Shown here piece by piece: positions 9,488-20,819 of a stretch of 52,201 bases of DNA. Every line of letters starts with the position of its first letter. Positions within the stretch are counted from its first letter, which is position 1. The DNA is taken from NCBI GenBank assembly GCA_947054085.1, contig CAMRVD010000003.1, positions 1 to 52,201 of the forward strand, given 5' to 3'. A program made the position numbers and the translations under genes. Origin of the DNA: an uncultured Clostridia bacterium (GTDB taxonomy: Bacteria > Bacillota > Clostridia > Christensenellales > UBA1242). The notes beneath the pieces were generated by a model. The model was not told the DNA's origin, ran no database searches, and saw nothing but the letters and a program-made list of their open reading frames with translations.

Positions 9488-10140
9488 TAATATTCGCCTA
9501 AGCCTTTTAGATAATTATTTAAACCTTCGGTTATCTGATTTAATGCGTACTCTTTATTAATATTAGCATTAATTTCTATAACTAACCCCTTACTTCTGTA
9601 GTAATCTACAATAGGTAAAGTTTTTTCCTTAAAAGTTTGTAGTCTTTTAAGTATAGATTCCTCGGTATCGTCGTCTCTTACAACATACTTTGTACCACAA
9701 ACAGAACAATACTCGGGATCACCCGGATAGTTAATGTTATGAATATGGCTGCAATTAGGACATGTTCTTCTGCCCCCAATACGCTCTATAGCCGTTTTAG
9801 TTTCTATATTTAAATAAATAACTTTATCTATTTGCGTAATGCCTTCTAATAGTTTAGCTTGCTCCATAGTACGAGGAAAGCCGTCTAGAATAAATCCATT
9901 TTGGCAGTCGCTTTTAGATAGCCTATCTTTTAAAACCTCTACAGTAGTCTCGTCTGGAACTAAAGCTCCGGCATCAATAATAGTCTTAACTTTTTTGCCA
10001 AGCTCGCTGCCAGTAGCAATAATTCCCCTAAACAAATCTCCTGTAGAAATTGCAGGTATGTTATAAATTTTTGTAAGCTCTTCACATTGAGTACCTTTAC
10101 CAGAACCCTGAGCTCCCATTATTAATAGTTTCATACACAT
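9487..10140 (-). CDS. adk: Adenylate kinase (zinc-lid form)
   Basis: GAQGSGKGTQCEEL; DGFPRTMEQA; CPNCSH...CSVCG lid. Confidence 0.97.
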   Translation of the reverse strand: MCMKLLIMGAQGSGKGTQCEELTKIYNIPAISTGDLFRGIIATGSELGKKVKTIIDAGALVPDETTVEVLKDRLSKSDCQNGFILDGFPRTMEQAKLLEGITQIDKVIYLNIETKTAIERIGGRRTCPNCSHIHNINYPGDPEYCSVCGTKYVVRDDDTEESILKRLQTFKEKTLPIVDYYRSKGLVIEINANINKEYALNQITEGLNNYLKGLGEY

Positions 10141-10150
10141 TATCCTTTTA

Positions 10151-11446
10151 TTAAAGAATATTTTTATGACGCTTCATCATAAGTTGAGCATCTAATTGTT
10201 GACTAAATTCTAGAGCAACTGATACAACAATAAGCATACCAGTAGCTGTAAATGCGTTAAGTAAGCTTAATTGACCACCAGCAACTACTCTAAATAGCAC
10301 AGATGGAATTAAAGCTAAAAATGCTAAGAATATTGCACCAAATAAGGTGATACGTCTTGATACTCTGGTTAGATACTCAGTAGTTGGTTTACCCGGTCTA
10401 ATACCTGGGATAAATCCACCATTTTGTTGAATATTTAAGCTGACATCTGCAGGATTAAACTGCATTTGAGCATAGAAATATGCAAAAAATAGTATAAGCA
10501 ATGCTACAAATACAGAATATACTACCGAGCCTGTACCCATCCATTTGCCCCACCAAATTGCAAAGCCACTTTCTGGCCAAAACAATCCAACAATTAGTGA
10601 TGGAAAGCTTATAATTGCAGTTGCAAATATAATTGGCATAACGCCAGTGCCGTTAACCTTCATTGGGATAAACGAAGATTGCCCACCAAACATTTTGCGT
10701 CCTTTTACTTGTTTTGCATATTGAACGGGAATTTTTCGCTCTGCTCCGTCCACCCAAACTATTAATGCAAATAATAGTATTGCTAAAACCATAAATCCAA
10801 GTAGTTCCCACAAATAGCTAATGCTAGATGTAAACACACTAACGGTTGCGTTTGCAATAGACTGCATACTGGTAGAAAGTATACCAACGAAAATAATTAG
10901 TGATAACCCGTTACCAATTCCTTGAGCAGTGATTCTATCACCTATCCACATTGTAAAGCAAGTACCAGCAACAAGTAATACCATTACCATTGTACCAGTA
11001 AGCCATAATAGGTTTTCGCCAAAGATAGGTGATAATGTGTTCTTATAAGCAAGGACAATTCCTAGACCTTGAGCAATTGCAAGTAGTATTGCTACAATTT
11101 TGGTAGTTAAGTTAATCTTTTCTCTACCACTGTCACCCTCTTTGCTCCAACGCTCTAATTTAGGAATACCTACAGTTAATAGCTGTACAATAATTGATGC
11201 GTTAATGTATGGTGTAACGCCCAGTGCAAAAAATGCTGCGTTAGAAAGCGCACTACCTGTTACCGTATTAAGTAAACTAAGTAGTCCAACACTATCGTTG
11301 TCTATAATGCTTGCATAAGTTTCGGCATTAAGCCCCGGAACGGGCAACCAGCAACCAAGCCTATAAACAAATAGTAGTAGTAGCACAATAAGAATTTTCT
11401 TTCGTATATCCTTATCTTTTAGTGCACTTGCAAGCGATTTAAACAT
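10151..11446 (-). CDS. secY: Preprotein translocase SecY
   Basis: 10-TM protein, RIPVQYAKQ-like segment, GGFIPGIRPGKPTTEYL. Confidence 0.98.
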   Translation of the reverse strand: MFKSLASALKDKDIRKKILIVLLLLFVYRLGCWLPVPGLNAETYASIIDNDSVGLLSLLNTVTGSALSNAAFFALGVTPYINASIIVQLLTVGIPKLERWSKEGDSGREKINLTTKIVAILLAIAQGLGIVLAYKNTLSPIFGENLLWLTGTMVMVLLVAGTCFTMWIGDRITAQGIGNGLSLIIFVGILSTSMQSIANATVSVFTSSISYLWELLGFMVLAILLFALIVWVDGAERKIPVQYAKQVKGRKMFGGQSSFIPMKVNGTGVMPIIFATAIISFPSLIVGLFWPESGFAIWWGKWMGTGSVVYSVFVALLILFFAYFYAQMQFNPADVSLNIQQNGGFIPGIRPGKPTTEYLTRVSRRITLFGAIFLAFLALIPSVLFRVVAGGQLSLLNAFTATGMLIVVSVALEFSQQLDAQLMMKRHKNIL

Positions 11447-11889
11447 TATACCACCTCTACCGAGCCACCTGCAGCAGCAATTTTGCTTTGTGCAGATTCT
11501 GTAAATTTAGCAGCCTTAACAGTTAGATTTTTGGTTAAGTTGCCATTACCTAAAACTTTTAAACCATAAGGCTCAATTTTTGCAATCATACCTTTAGATT
11601 TTAAAAGTTCAGCGGTAACTACAGTACCGTTTTCTAGATTTTCTAGATCGCTAACGTTAATTGTAGTGTAAACTTTTCTCCAATTATTGGTAAAGCCTCT
11701 TTTTGGAAGCCTACGAATTAGTGGCATCTGACCGCCTTCAAAACCAGGACGAACGCCACCGCCACTACGAGCATTTTGACCTTTATGACCTTTACCAGAA
11801 GTTTTTCCAAGTCCAGAACCAGTACCTCTACCTAGTCTTTTGGTTTTTTGTGTAGAACCAGGTGCTGGTGATAATTCGTGTAATTTCAT
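11446..11889 (-). CDS. rplO: Ribosomal protein L15
   Basis: [25 protein letters not shown]. Confidence 0.98.
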   Translation of the reverse strand: MKLHELSPAPGSTQKTKRLGRGTGSGLGKTSGKGHKGQNARSGGGVRPGFEGGQMPLIRRLPKRGFTNNWRKVYTTINVSDLENLENGTVVTAELLKSKGMIAKIEPYGLKVLGNGNLTKNLTVKAAKFTESAQSKIAAAGGSVEVV

Positions 11890-11900
11890 ACCTTTCCTCC

Positions 11901-12371
11901 TTAAACTTCTTCTACTTTAACAAGATGCTTAACCACAAAAATCATACCTCTTGTGCAAGCGTTATCTGGTTTTATTGTGGTGCTATTAGTCTTTTTTAGT
12001 CCTAATGCTTCTAATGTTCTTGTTTGTTTTTGTAATCTACCATAACCGCTTTTAACTAAGGTAATTTTTAACATTTTGCCTTGTTTTTTTGCAGGTTTTG
12101 TTTCTGTTTTTACAGCTTTTACTTCGGTTTTAACTTCTGCTTTTGCGGTTGTTGTTTTAACAGCAGAAGCCTTTGCAGTTTCTACTTTAGCAGTAGCAAC
12201 CTTTTCAGTTGTTTTTGCTGCAGTAGTTTTGCTAGCTGCACTTTTAGCTGTAGTAGCCTTTGCTGTGCTAGCTGTTTTTGTAGTAGAAGTTTTAGCTGCA
12301 GGCTTTGAAGCTGTAGCTGATTTAGTTGCTGCAGTTTTGCTAGTTTTTGTTGTTGTTTTAGTTTCTGCCAT
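11901..12371 (-). CDS. rpmD: Ribosomal protein L30 with ~100-aa K/A/T-rich N-terminal extension
   Basis: C-terminal [27 protein letters not shown]30 domain; strong SD TAGGAGGAG before the long start. Confidence 0.93.
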   Translation of the reverse strand: MAETKTTTKTSKTAATKSATASKPAAKTSTTKTASTAKATTAKSAASKTTAAKTTEKVATAKVETAKASAVKTTTAKAEVKTEVKAVKTETKPAKKQGKMLKITLVKSGYGRLQKQTRTLEALGLKKTNSTTIKPDNACTRGMIFVVKHLVKVEEV

Positions 12372-12384
12372 TTATAAACTCCTC

Positions 12385-12990
12385 CTACCTAATTTCTTCT
12401 ACCGATTTGCCACGAATTGCAGCAATTTGCTCGGCACTTCTAAGATTTATTAGTCCGTCAAAAGTAGCCTTAACACAGTTTACAGGGTTGTTAGAACCAT
12501 AAGATTTGGTTGTAATATCCTTAATACCTGCCATTTCTACTACATCACGAACTGCACCACCGGCAATAACACCATTACCTTCCTTACTAGGCATCATAAG
12601 TATTTTTGTAGTTTCAAATCTACCTATAATTTCATGAGGAATAGTTGTACCATCTAACGAAATGTTTACAAGATGATGTTTTGCATCCATAGTTGCTTTT
12701 TCTATAGCTAGAGTTACTTCGGCTGCTTTGCCCATGCCAATACCAACTCTGCCATTGCGGTCGCCCACAACAACTACAGCGTTAAAACGCATTTTTCTAC
12801 CACCTTTAACGGTTTTAGAAATACGATTAACTGCAACCATTTTTTTATCTAGACCATCGCTGACTTTTTCCTGACGATCCTTTCTTGGGCGGCGTTCAAA
12901 CTTTTTACCGTTTCCACGATTTTGTTTTTCAGCTTTTGGCTTTTCTGTTGCTTCCTCGGTAGCAACTGCATTATTTTCTAATTCTGCCAT
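12385..12990 (-). CDS. rpsE: Ribosomal protein S5
   Basis: [27 protein letters not shown]. Confidence 0.98.
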   Translation of the reverse strand: MAELENNAVATEEATEKPKAEKQNRGNGKKFERRPRKDRQEKVSDGLDKKMVAVNRISKTVKGGRKMRFNAVVVVGDRNGRVGIGMGKAAEVTLAIEKATMDAKHHLVNISLDGTTIPHEIIGRFETTKILMMPSKEGNGVIAGGAVRDVVEMAGIKDITTKSYGSNNPVNCVKATFDGLINLRSAEQIAAIRGKSVEEIR

Positions 12991-12998
12991 AACGCCTC

Positions 12999-13367
12999 CT
13001 AAAACTCTAAGCCAGCGCTTCTTGCGCCTTCGGCTAGTTTTTGTACACGACCAGTGTAAATATATCCACCGCGGTCAAATACGACTTTTTTAATCTTTAA
13101 TTTTTTAGCACGGCTACCAACTAGTTTACCAACTTCGTATGCGATTTCGCTTTTTGTTTTGTTTTCTAGTTTGCCAGCAAGTTCTTTATCTAGGCTAGAT
13201 GCAGAGCATAAGGTTTTACCTTGCTCGTCATCGATAATTTGAGCATAGATATGAACTGTCGAACGATAAACATTAAGTCTAGGTTGCTCTTTGCTTCCGC
13301 TAAGAGTGTTTCTAATACGGTCATGTTTAGCTTTTCTATCTTGATTTTTGTTAGACTTTTTAAACAT
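12999..13367 (-). CDS. rplR: Ribosomal protein L18
   Basis: [24 protein letters not shown]...[12 protein letters not shown]. Confidence 0.98.
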   Translation of the reverse strand: MFKKSNKNQDRKAKHDRIRNTLSGSKEQPRLNVYRSTVHIYAQIIDDEQGKTLCSASSLDKELAGKLENKTKSEIAYEVGKLVGSRAKKLKIKKVVFDRGGYIYTGRVQKLAEGARSAGLEF

Positions 13368-13379
13368 ATCTTACTCTCC

Positions 13380-13931
13380 TTATTTCTTTTTAGCACCTTT
13401 TTTAATTTCTTTTCTTCTGACTGGTTCGTTTGTATAGTAGATACCATAGCCATGATAAGGTTCAACCTTTTTAAGCGATTTAATATCTGCTGCAAACTGA
13501 CCAACAGCAGTTTTATCTATACCAGATACTACAATTTCTGTCGCTGATGGACAAGTAGCAGTAATACCCTTTGGAATTTCGATGTTTACTGGATGCGAAA
13601 AACCAATATTTAAGGTAATTTTGTTGCCGCTAACTGCACATTTATAACCGATACCATTAATTGTTACCGATTTAGAATAACCTTCGGTAACACCTTTAAC
13701 CATATTAGCAATAAGTGCTCTGTATAAGCCATGTTTTGCTTTAACTTTATTTTCGTCATTTATTCTGGTTAATACAACGTGACCATTTTCTACATCAACA
13801 TTAATGCACGAAAAGTCTACCCATTGACGAAGCGATCCCTTAGGTCCGGTTACAATAACTTCGCCTTCGGTGTTTTTGTCTACTGTAACACCAGCAGGAA
13901 TAGTAATAGGAGCTCTACCAATTCTACTCAT
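13380..13931 (-). CDS. rplF: Ribosomal protein L6
   Basis: MSRIGRAPITIPAGV start preceded by AGGAGGAAAGCAA; C-terminal EPYHGYGIYY. Confidence 0.97.
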   Translation of the reverse strand: MSRIGRAPITIPAGVTVDKNTEGEVIVTGPKGSLRQWVDFSCINVDVENGHVVLTRINDENKVKAKHGLYRALIANMVKGVTEGYSKSVTINGIGYKCAVSGNKITLNIGFSHPVNIEIPKGITATCPSATEIVVSGIDKTAVGQFAADIKSLKKVEPYHGYGIYYTNEPVRRKEIKKGAKKK

Positions 13932-13942
13932 TTGCTTTCCTC

Positions 13943-14341
13943 CTACCATACATAGGCGAGAACTTCGCCACCTATGCCTAATTTTCTAGCATTTTTGTCG
14001 GTCATAACACCCTTAGATGTACTTACGATGGCAATGCCAAGACCAGATAAAACTTTTGGAAGTTCGTCTGCACCTGCATAAATTTTTAAGCCTGGTTTAG
14101 AGATTCTTTTAAGACCTGTTATAACTTTTTCGCCTCTTGTGCCATATTTTAGTTTAATAACAAGATCGGTAAACTTGCCATTTTGAACTTCTTCAAAGGC
14201 TGCAATATAGCCTTCGTCTAAAAGGATTTGAGCTATAGCTCTTTTCATTTTAGAAGTTTCCATTGTGCAAGTTTCGTGCTTAGCACCAAGTGCATTTCTA
14301 ACACGAGTTAGCATATCTGCAATAGGATCTGTAACTATCAT
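13943..14341 (-). CDS. rpsH: Ribosomal protein S8
   Basis: [39 protein letters not shown]. Confidence 0.98.
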   Translation of the reverse strand: MIVTDPIADMLTRVRNALGAKHETCTMETSKMKRAIAQILLDEGYIAAFEEVQNGKFTDLVIKLKYGTRGEKVITGLKRISKPGLKIYAGADELPKVLSGLGIAIVSTSKGVMTDKNARKLGIGGEVLAYVW

Positions 14342-14353
14342 TTTTATTCCTCC

Positions 14354-14539
14354 TTACCAGCTTGCCTTTTTTACTCCAGGAATTTCGCCTTTGTAGGCTA
14401 AATTTCTAAAGCAAATTCTGCAAATGCCATATTTTCTTAAAACAGCGTGTGGTCTGCCACAGATAGAGCAACGAGTATAAGCTCTGGTGCTAAACTTAGC
14501 AGGTTTTTGCTGTTTATTTACCATAGATTTTTTTGCCAT
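14354..14539 (-). CDS. rpsN: Ribosomal protein S14, zinc type
   Basis: [25 protein letters not shown]. Confidence 0.97.
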   Translation of the reverse strand: MAKKSMVNKQQKPAKFSTRAYTRCSICGRPHAVLRKYGICRICFRNLAYKGEIPGVKKASW

Positions 14540-14557
14540 AATCTCTCCTTACTCCTC

Positions 14558-15109
14558 CTAAGCCTTTTTAAAAGGCATGCCTAACTTAGAAAGTAGGCTT
14601 CTTGCCTCGTTATCGGTGTTTGCAGTAGTTATAAAGCAAACATCAAACCCACGGATTTTTTCTATTTTGTCGTATACAATTTCTGGGAAAATTAGTTGTT
14701 CTTTAACGCCATAAGCATAGTTTCCTCTACCATCAAATGCATTAGGGTTTAAACCTCTAAAGTCACGCACTCTAGGAAGAGCAATTGCAATAAATTTATC
14801 CAAAAATTCGTACATTCTAGTGCCGCGTAATGTAACTTTAGCACCAATTTTTTGACCTTCTCTTAACTTAAAGTTAGCAACAGATTTTTTAGCTTTGGTT
14901 ACTACTGGTTTTTGACCAGCAATAGCCTCTAATTCTTCTACTGCTAAGTTAAAGCTTTTAGAGTTGTCTTTTACATCGCCCAAGCCCATATTAAGAACAA
15001 TTTTGTCTAGTTTTGGAACTTCGTTGATGTTTTTATAACCAAACTCACTTACAAGAGCAGGAACAATTTCGGTTTTGTATTTATTTTTTAAACGATTTAC
15101 TTCTGCCAT
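14558..15109 (-). CDS. rplE: Ribosomal protein L5
   Basis: [33 protein letters not shown]. Confidence 0.98.
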   Translation of the reverse strand: MAEVNRLKNKYKTEIVPALVSEFGYKNINEVPKLDKIVLNMGLGDVKDNSKSFNLAVEELEAIAGQKPVVTKAKKSVANFKLREGQKIGAKVTLRGTRMYEFLDKFIAIALPRVRDFRGLNPNAFDGRGNYAYGVKEQLIFPEIVYDKIEKIRGFDVCFITTANTDNEARSLLSKLGMPFKKA

Positions 15110-15112
15110 TTG

Positions 15113-15682
15113 TTACACTCCTCTTTGAGCTGATTTACCAGTTGTGGTAGATTTTTTAACCGAGCTAGCTTTTGTAGCTTTTACTTCGGTTGCAGCTTTA
15201 TTAGCTGTGGTTTTAGTAGTTTTGTTAGTAGTTTTTGCTGTAGTTTTAGTAGCAGCAGTTTTAGCAGAAGTACTGTTCACTTCTTCCTTAACTTCAGCGA
15301 CTGGAGCTTCTGTTTCTGCAGCTTTTACAGTCTTTTTGCTAGCTTTTTTTTCGACTTTTACTTGTCGATCGTCTAAGCTAGCACCGCACTTACATACTCT
15401 AACTTTTTTGCCTTCTACTACTTGGTTTTTTACCCTTGTAGCTTTGCCGCATTTTGGGCAAACTGGCATAACGTTAGAAACATGAATAGTGCCTTCTACT
15501 TTACGTATTTCGCTCTTATCTTGAGCACTTCTTGCTTTGTGTGCTTTAGAAACAATGTTTACACCTTCAACAACAATTCGGTTAGTTTTAGGAGAAACTT
15601 TAAGCACTTTGCCCATTTTACCAGCATCTTTACCAGTAATAACAACTACGGTATCGCCAGTTTTAACATTCATACTTGCCAT
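15113..15682 (-). CDS. rplX: Ribosomal protein L24 (zinc-ribbon form) with ~75-aa K/A/T-rich C-terminal extension
   Basis: KTGDTVVVITGKDAGKMGKVLKV; CPKCGK...CKCGA; tail KKASKKTVKAAETEAP... Confidence 0.95.
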   Translation of the reverse strand: MASMNVKTGDTVVVITGKDAGKMGKVLKVSPKTNRIVVEGVNIVSKAHKARSAQDKSEIRKVEGTIHVSNVMPVCPKCGKATRVKNQVVEGKKVRVCKCGASLDDRQVKVEKKASKKTVKAAETEAPVAEVKEEVNSTSAKTAATKTTAKTTNKTTKTTANKAATEVKATKASSVKKSTTTGKSAQRGV

Positions 15683-15693
15683 TTTTTATCCTC

Positions 15694-16062
15694 CTAAATA
15701 ACTTCTGGTGCTAGTGAAATAATCTTCATAAAATCTTTTTCACGAAGTTCACGAGCAATAGGTCCAAATATACGAGTGCCTTTTGGTTGTTTTTGGTTGT
15801 CTATAACAACAGCAGCGTTATCATCAAAGCGAATGGTAGAACCATCTATACGCTGAACTTCTTTATGAGTTCTAACAACAACGGCTTTTATAACATCGCC
15901 CTTCTTAACAGTTCCACCAGGGGTAGCACTTTTTACGCTTGCTACAATAATGTCGCCAACGCTAGCGTACCTACGCTTAGAACCACCAAGAACTTTGATA
16001 CACATAATTTCTTTTGCACCAGTGTTATCAGCAACTTTTAATCTGGTTTGTGGTTGTATCAT
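15694..16062 (-). CDS. rplN: Ribosomal protein L14
   Basis: [27 protein letters not shown]. Confidence 0.98.
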   Translation of the reverse strand: MIQPQTRLKVADNTGAKEIMCIKVLGGSKRRYASVGDIIVASVKSATPGGTVKKGDVIKAVVVRTHKEVQRIDGSTIRFDDNAAVVIDNQKQPKGTRIFGPIARELREKDFMKIISLAPEVI

Positions 16063-16080
16063 AATCTTATCTCTCCTTCG

Positions 16081-16344
16081 TTATTTGACCTTTTCGACTA
16101 TTCTTACTAATCTCCAACGCTTGTTTTTGCTAAGCGGACGAGTTTCCGATACTTCTACGGTATCTCCAATAGAACATTCGTTATTTTCATCGTGAGCAAC
16201 AAGAGTTGTAGTGTGGTTTTGAGTTTTTTTGTAAATTGGGTGTTTAACCTTGGTATGAACCTTTACAGTTATGGTTTTGTCCATTTTGTTACTAGAAACA
16301 ACACCAATTCTGGTTTTTCTTTCATTTCTCTCTACGTTTTCCAT
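16081..16344 (-). CDS. rpsQ: Ribosomal protein S17
   Basis: [16 protein letters not shown]...[21 protein letters not shown]. Confidence 0.98.
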   Translation of the reverse strand: MENVERNERKTRIGVVSSNKMDKTITVKVHTKVKHPIYKKTQNHTTTLVAHDENNECSIGDTVEVSETRPLSKNKRWRLVRIVEKVK

Positions 16345-16352
16345 ACTTCACC

Positions 16353-16622
16353 TTAACCTTTTATAGCCTTTTTAGCTGTAGATTTTTTAGCAGCTTTTAC
16401 TTGAGCGGTAGGAGCTTTGGCAATACCAAGTTCTCTTTCTCTAATAATAGTTTTAACTTTAGCAATATCCTTTTTGCAAGTTTTAAGTTGCATAGGGTTA
16501 GCCAAGCTATTGGTAGCGTGAGCGAAACGCAAGTTAAATAATTCCGATTTTAAACTTGCTAGTTTGTCTGCAAGCTCTACATCGGTCATACTTGCAAATT
16601 CGTTAGACTTCATATTATTCAC
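16353..16622 (-). CDS. rpmC: Ribosomal protein L29 with short K/A-rich tail
   Basis: [23 protein letters not shown]...ARVKT-like region, operon position. Confidence 0.96.
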   Translation of the reverse strand: MNNMKSNEFASMTDVELADKLASLKSELFNLRFAHATNSLANPMQLKTCKKDIAKVKTIIRERELGIAKAPTAQVKAAKKSTAKKAIKG

Positions 16623-17049
16623 CCTCCACTGTATTTTCTAGATCTGCACGGCTTGCAATTTTAACTTTGCAAGGTAGTTTGTGACAAGCTAAGCGAAGTG
16701 CTTCTCTTGCAACTTCTTCCTTAACTCCGCCAATTTCAAACATAACTCTGCCTGGTTTTACAACTGCAACCCAAAATTCTGGGTTACCTTTACCGCTACC
16801 CATACGGGTTTGAGCAGGTTTTTTAGTGATTGGTTTATCTGGGAATATTTTGATCCAAACTTTACCACCACGTTTTGTATACCTAGTCATAGCAACACGT
16901 GCTGCTTCTATTTGATTAGAAGTAATCCAGCAAGGCTCTTGAGCTACAATACCAAAATCACCGTAGTTAATTTTGTTACCTCGGGTAGCCTTACCAGTCA
17001 TTCTACCTCTTTGAACTTTTCTTCTTTTAACTCTTTTAGGCATCAACAT
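16615..17049 (-). CDS. rplP: Ribosomal protein L16
   Basis: [31 protein letters not shown]. Confidence 0.98.
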   Translation of the reverse strand: MLMPKRVKRRKVQRGRMTGKATRGNKINYGDFGIVAQEPCWITSNQIEAARVAMTRYTKRGGKVWIKIFPDKPITKKPAQTRMGSGKGNPEFWVAVVKPGRVMFEIGGVKEEVAREALRLACHKLPCKVKIASRADLENTVEGE

Positions 17050-17710
17050 TTTTGTTTCCTCCTACATTTGAGGTTAGGTTGGTTTTACCTAGGATTTCGC
17101 CCTTGTAAATCCAAACTTTTACGCCAAGTTTACCATAGATATGAGCTTCTGCAAAGCCGTAGTCTATGTCAGCACGTAAGGTTTGTAGTGGAAGCGAACC
17201 TTCTTGATAAAACTCGCTACGAGCAATTTCTGCACCGTCTAATCTTCCACCAACCATAATTTTTACACCCTTAACGCCAGCTTTTTGACATCTAGAAAGG
17301 GCTTGTTTCATAGCTCTTCTAAAGCTTACACGAGCTTCTAGTTGAGCACAGATACTTTCTGCTACAAGTTGAGCATCTGTATCTGGAGATTTAATTTCTA
17401 CAACATTAACTGCAATGTCTTTTTTGGTAAGCTTATTTAATGATGCTTTAATAGCCTCTACTCCAGCACCCTTTTGACCAATTACCATACCAGGTTTACT
17501 AGTAAAAAGTGATACTGTAATTTTTTGTGCAGTTCTGTCGATAACTACTTTACTGATAGAATAGTTTTTGTAGTTTTTAGATACAAATTTACGAATGTCG
17601 CTGTCTTCTTTAATAAAGCTAGCCATATCGCCTTTATTAGCTATCCAGTTGCTAGTCCAAGCTTTATTAATACCAACTCTCATTCCGTTAGGATTAACTT
17701 TCTGTCCCAT
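17036..17710 (-). CDS. rpsC: Ribosomal protein S3
   Basis: [45 protein letters not shown]. Confidence 0.98.
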   Translation of the reverse strand: MGQKVNPNGMRVGINKAWTSNWIANKGDMASFIKEDSDIRKFVSKNYKNYSISKVVIDRTAQKITVSLFTSKPGMVIGQKGAGVEAIKASLNKLTKKDIAVNVVEIKSPDTDAQLVAESICAQLEARVSFRRAMKQALSRCQKAGVKGVKIMVGGRLDGAEIARSEFYQEGSLPLQTLRADIDYGFAEAHIYGKLGVKVWIYKGEILGKTNLTSNVGGNKNVDA

Positions 17711-17719
17711 AATATCCTC

Positions 17720-18106
17720 CTAAGCCCTTACATCCAAAATCACTGTAATGTGACTGGTTCTTTTTAATATAGAATGAGCTCTGCCCTTGCTAACTGGCTG
17801 AAATCTTTTTAAAGTTTGTCCGCCATCTGCAAAAGTTTCTGCTACATATAGGTCAGCTTTGTTTAATCCAAGATTGTTTTCGGCATTAGCAGCAGCACTT
17901 TCTAATACTTTTAGCACAACTTCTGCACTTGTGTTAGTCATATTTTTTAGTATTGCTGCAGCATCAGCGTAGTCTTTTCCACGGATGACATCTAGTACAA
18001 CTCTAACCTTACTTGGGGCAATTCGTACATATTTAGCAACAGCTTTTGCACGTTTATCGCGATTAGCTGCAATTTTTTCAGCTTTTTGTCTTTGTCTGGT
18101 TGCCAT
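17720..18106 (-). CDS. rplV: Ribosomal protein L22
   Basis: RIAPSKVRVVLDVIRGK...GRAHSILKRTSHITVIL. Confidence 0.98.
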   Translation of the reverse strand: MATRQRQKAEKIAANRDKRAKAVAKYVRIAPSKVRVVLDVIRGKDYADAAAILKNMTNTSAEVVLKVLESAAANAENNLGLNKADLYVAETFADGGQTLKRFQPVSKGRAHSILKRTSHITVILDVRA

Positions 18107-18387
18107 TATTTTTTGCCTCCTGTAGTTTTAGCACCCTTATGACCTTTAAAGGTACGAGTTGGTGCAAATTCGCCTAGCTTGTAACCAACCATTTCTGAGG
18201 TAATGTATACAGGAACATGTTTTCTGCCGTCATGAACAGCTATAGTGTGTCCTATCATTTCTGGAACAATAGTTGATGCTCTAGACCAAGTTTTAATTGG
18301 TTGTTTTTCGTTAGCCGCATTAAGTGCATTAACCTTTTTAAGTAGGCTTTCTGCTACAAAAGGGCCTTTTTTAATACTTCTACTCAT
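18106..18387 (-). CDS. rpsS: Ribosomal protein S19
   Basis: [19 protein letters not shown]...[29 protein letters not shown]. Confidence 0.98.
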   Translation of the reverse strand: MSRSIKKGPFVAESLLKKVNALNAANEKQPIKTWSRASTIVPEMIGHTIAVHDGRKHVPVYITSEMVGYKLGEFAPTRTFKGHKGAKTTGGKK

Positions 18388-18398
18388 TGTCCATCCTC

Positions 18399-19226
18399 CT
18401 AGTTGATTCTCTTAACAATAAATTTGTTAGAACGATTTTTCTTTTTTCTTGTCTTTAAGCCAAGTGCAGGTTTACCCCATGGAGTCATAGGACCAGCGTG
18501 TCCTACTGGAGATTTACCTTCACCACCACCATGTGGGTGATCTACTGGGTTCATTACAGATCCACGAACGGTAGGGCGTACTCCCATATGACGTTTGCGA
18601 CCTGCTTTACCAAGGCTTACAATTTCATGTTCGGTGTTACCAATTTGACCAATTGTAGCACGACAGGTAACAGGAACTTTTCTCATTTCGCCTGATGGCA
18701 TACGTAAAGTTGCATATTTACCTTCTTTTGCCATGTACTGAGCACTGTTACCAGCACTACGAGCAATTTTTCCGCCACGTCCCGGTTGAAATTCGATATT
18801 ATGAACCACCGAACCAACTGGAATGTTTTCTAGTGGTAAGCAGTTACCAACTTTAATTTCTACACTAGAGCCACTCATAATTGTGTCTCCAACAGCTAGC
18901 CCTAAAGGTGCTAAAATATAACGCTTTTCGCCATCTACATAATGTAAAAGAGCGATATAAGCACTTCTGTTTGGATCGTACTCTATGCTTGCAACTTTTG
19001 CAGGGATATTATCTTTATTTCTTTTAAAATCTATAACTCTATACTTTTGACGGTTACCACCACCAATATGACGAACAGTTATTCTGCCATAGCTATTACG
19101 ACCACCAGATTTTTTAACGGTATCTAGTAAGCTTTTTTCTGGGGTTTTAGTGGTAATTTCTTCAAAAGAAGGAGTGGTCTTAAATCTTTGACCAGCGCTT
19201 GTCGGCTTAAATCTTTTTAATGCCAT
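18399..19226 (-). CDS. rplB: Ribosomal protein L2
   Basis: [37 protein letters not shown]. Confidence 0.98.
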   Translation of the reverse strand: MALKRFKPTSAGQRFKTTPSFEEITTKTPEKSLLDTVKKSGGRNSYGRITVRHIGGGNRQKYRVIDFKRNKDNIPAKVASIEYDPNRSAYIALLHYVDGEKRYILAPLGLAVGDTIMSGSSVEIKVGNCLPLENIPVGSVVHNIEFQPGRGGKIARSAGNSAQYMAKEGKYATLRMPSGEMRKVPVTCRATIGQIGNTEHEIVSLGKAGRKRHMGVRPTVRGSVMNPVDHPHGGGEGKSPVGHAGPMTPWGKPALGLKTRKKKNRSNKFIVKRIN

Positions 19227-19246
19227 AATTTCTCTCCTCTCTTTTA

Positions 19247-19537
19247 TTAAGATAAGCTATCAAAGAACTCTATAGATTTACTGTCTGCGGTTAGTTGAAC
19301 AATCGCTTTTTTGTAAGAACCAGTTAGTCCTTGATACTTTCCTTGTCTTTTAATTTTTCCGTAAACATTTGCGGTGTTTACACTTTTTACTTTTACTTTA
19401 AAAATTTCTTCTACAGCCTGTTTAATCTGAGTTTTATTAGCATTTTTTGTAACTTCAAATGTATATTTTTTGTTAGCAAAATCTGCATAAGTTTTTTCCG
19501 ACATAACAGGTCTAATTATAATATCTTGAGCAAACAT
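19247..19537 (-). CDS. rplW: Ribosomal protein L23
   Basis: [25 protein letters not shown]. Confidence 0.97.
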   Translation of the reverse strand: MFAQDIIIRPVMSEKTYADFANKKYTFEVTKNANKTQIKQAVEEIFKVKVKSVNTANVYGKIKRQGKYQGLTGSYKKAIVQLTADSKSIEFFDSLS

Positions 19538-20154
19538 TATTTAAGTGCCTCCTCTATTTGTTTAAGAGCATCTTTTGTAACAACAACTTTGTCTGCTACT
19601 ACAACGTCGTAAGTATTAACTAGGTCAGCAGTTGTAACATTAACCTTATCTAGGTTGCCACTTGCTCTAACAACGTTTTCGTTAACGCCATTAGTTACAA
19701 CTGTAACGCGTTTTTCTAGTTTAAATGTTTCTAGAACACTCACCATGCTCTTTGTTTTTCCGTCAAGTTCTAGACTATCTAAAACAATAACATTTTTGTC
19801 TTCTAGTTGTTTAGATAGTGCACTAGTAAATGCTAATGCTTTTACTTGTTTGTTGATTTTTTTAGAAAAATCTCTTGGTTTTGGAGCAAATACAACGCCA
19901 CCATGTGTCCATTGTGGGCTACGGATAGAACCTTGACGAGCTCTTCCTGTACCTTTTTGCCTCCAAGGCTTGCGTCCACCACCACGAACTTCGGTTCTGG
20001 TAAGTGTACTTTTAGTTCCTTGTCTTTGGTTAGCAAGATAACTTACTACTACCTGATGGATTGTAGCTTCGTTATAAGGAACTTTAAACACAGAATCAGC
20101 AAGAGTTAATTTGCCAACTTCTTCGCCAGTTTGTTTATATACTTTAACCTGCAT
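19537..20154 (-). CDS. rplD: Ribosomal protein L4
   Basis: [40 protein letters not shown]. Confidence 0.98.
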   Translation of the reverse strand: MQVKVYKQTGEEVGKLTLADSVFKVPYNEATIHQVVVSYLANQRQGTKSTLTRTEVRGGGRKPWRQKGTGRARQGSIRSPQWTHGGVVFAPKPRDFSKKINKQVKALAFTSALSKQLEDKNVIVLDSLELDGKTKSMVSVLETFKLEKRVTVVTNGVNENVVRASGNLDKVNVTTADLVNTYDVVVADKVVVTKDALKQIEEALK

Positions 20155-20172
20155 TATTTTTTCCTCCTTGCA

Positions 20173-20799
20173 TTACGCTTTTACAGCCGAGCAGATTGTA
20201 ACAATGCTGCCCTTAGCGCCAGGAATAGCGCCTTTAACTAAAAGAAGATTACGCTCCTTGTCGACTTTTGCGATTTCTAGATTTTGAATAGTAACTTTTT
20301 CGTTACCATAATGTCCTGGCATGTGGTGATTTTTAATAACTCTAGAAATACTAGAAGACGCACCAATACTACCAACTGCTCTATGAACTGGTCCGTTACC
20401 ATGAGTCATTCTGTGACGTTGAGCATTCCATCTAACGATGTTACCAGTAAATCCACGACCACGAGTGTAGCCCGATACATCTACTTTGTCGCCAACGTTA
20501 AATACACTGCAAGTAACTGTTGCACCAAGTTCTAGATTAGTGTCTAACTTAAATTCTTTTAAATATTTTTTAGCAGAGATATTTGCTTTTTTAAAGTGAC
20601 CAGCTTGTGGTTTTGTAACTCTACTCTGTTTTTCGTCCACAAACGCAAGTTGAGTTGCATTGTAGCCGTCTTTTTCCTCTGTCTTTACTTGAGATACATA
20701 GCAAGGACCTGCTTCTACAACGGTAACAGGAATAACTGTGCCATTATCTGCAAATAGCTGGCTCATGCCAATTTTTTTGCCAAGTATAGCTTGTTTCAT
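20173..20799 (-). CDS. rplC: Ribosomal protein L3
   Basis: MKQAILGKKIGMSQLF; GRGFTGNIVRWNAQRHRMTHGNGPVHRAVGSIGA. Confidence 0.98.
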   Translation of the reverse strand: MKQAILGKKIGMSQLFADNGTVIPVTVVEAGPCYVSQVKTEEKDGYNATQLAFVDEKQSRVTKPQAGHFKKANISAKKYLKEFKLDTNLELGATVTCSVFNVGDKVDVSGYTRGRGFTGNIVRWNAQRHRMTHGNGPVHRAVGSIGASSSISRVIKNHHMPGHYGNEKVTIQNLEIAKVDKERNLLLVKGAIPGAKGSIVTICSAVKA

Positions 20800-20819
20800 T
20801 TAATTTTCCTCCTGTTTCC

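Noticed and set aside
12076-12453. 125-aa plus-strand ORF opposite rpmD/rpsE
   Set aside because: Low-complexity mirror of the K/A/T-rich tail; no SD or family; antisense to solid genes.
13190-13504. 104-aa minus-strand out-of-frame ORF over rplR/rplF
   Set aside because: Overlaps two certain ribosomal genes in another frame; no independent evidence.
16810-17259. 149-aa plus-strand ORF opposite rplP/rpsC
   Set aside because: Shadow ORF, atypical composition.
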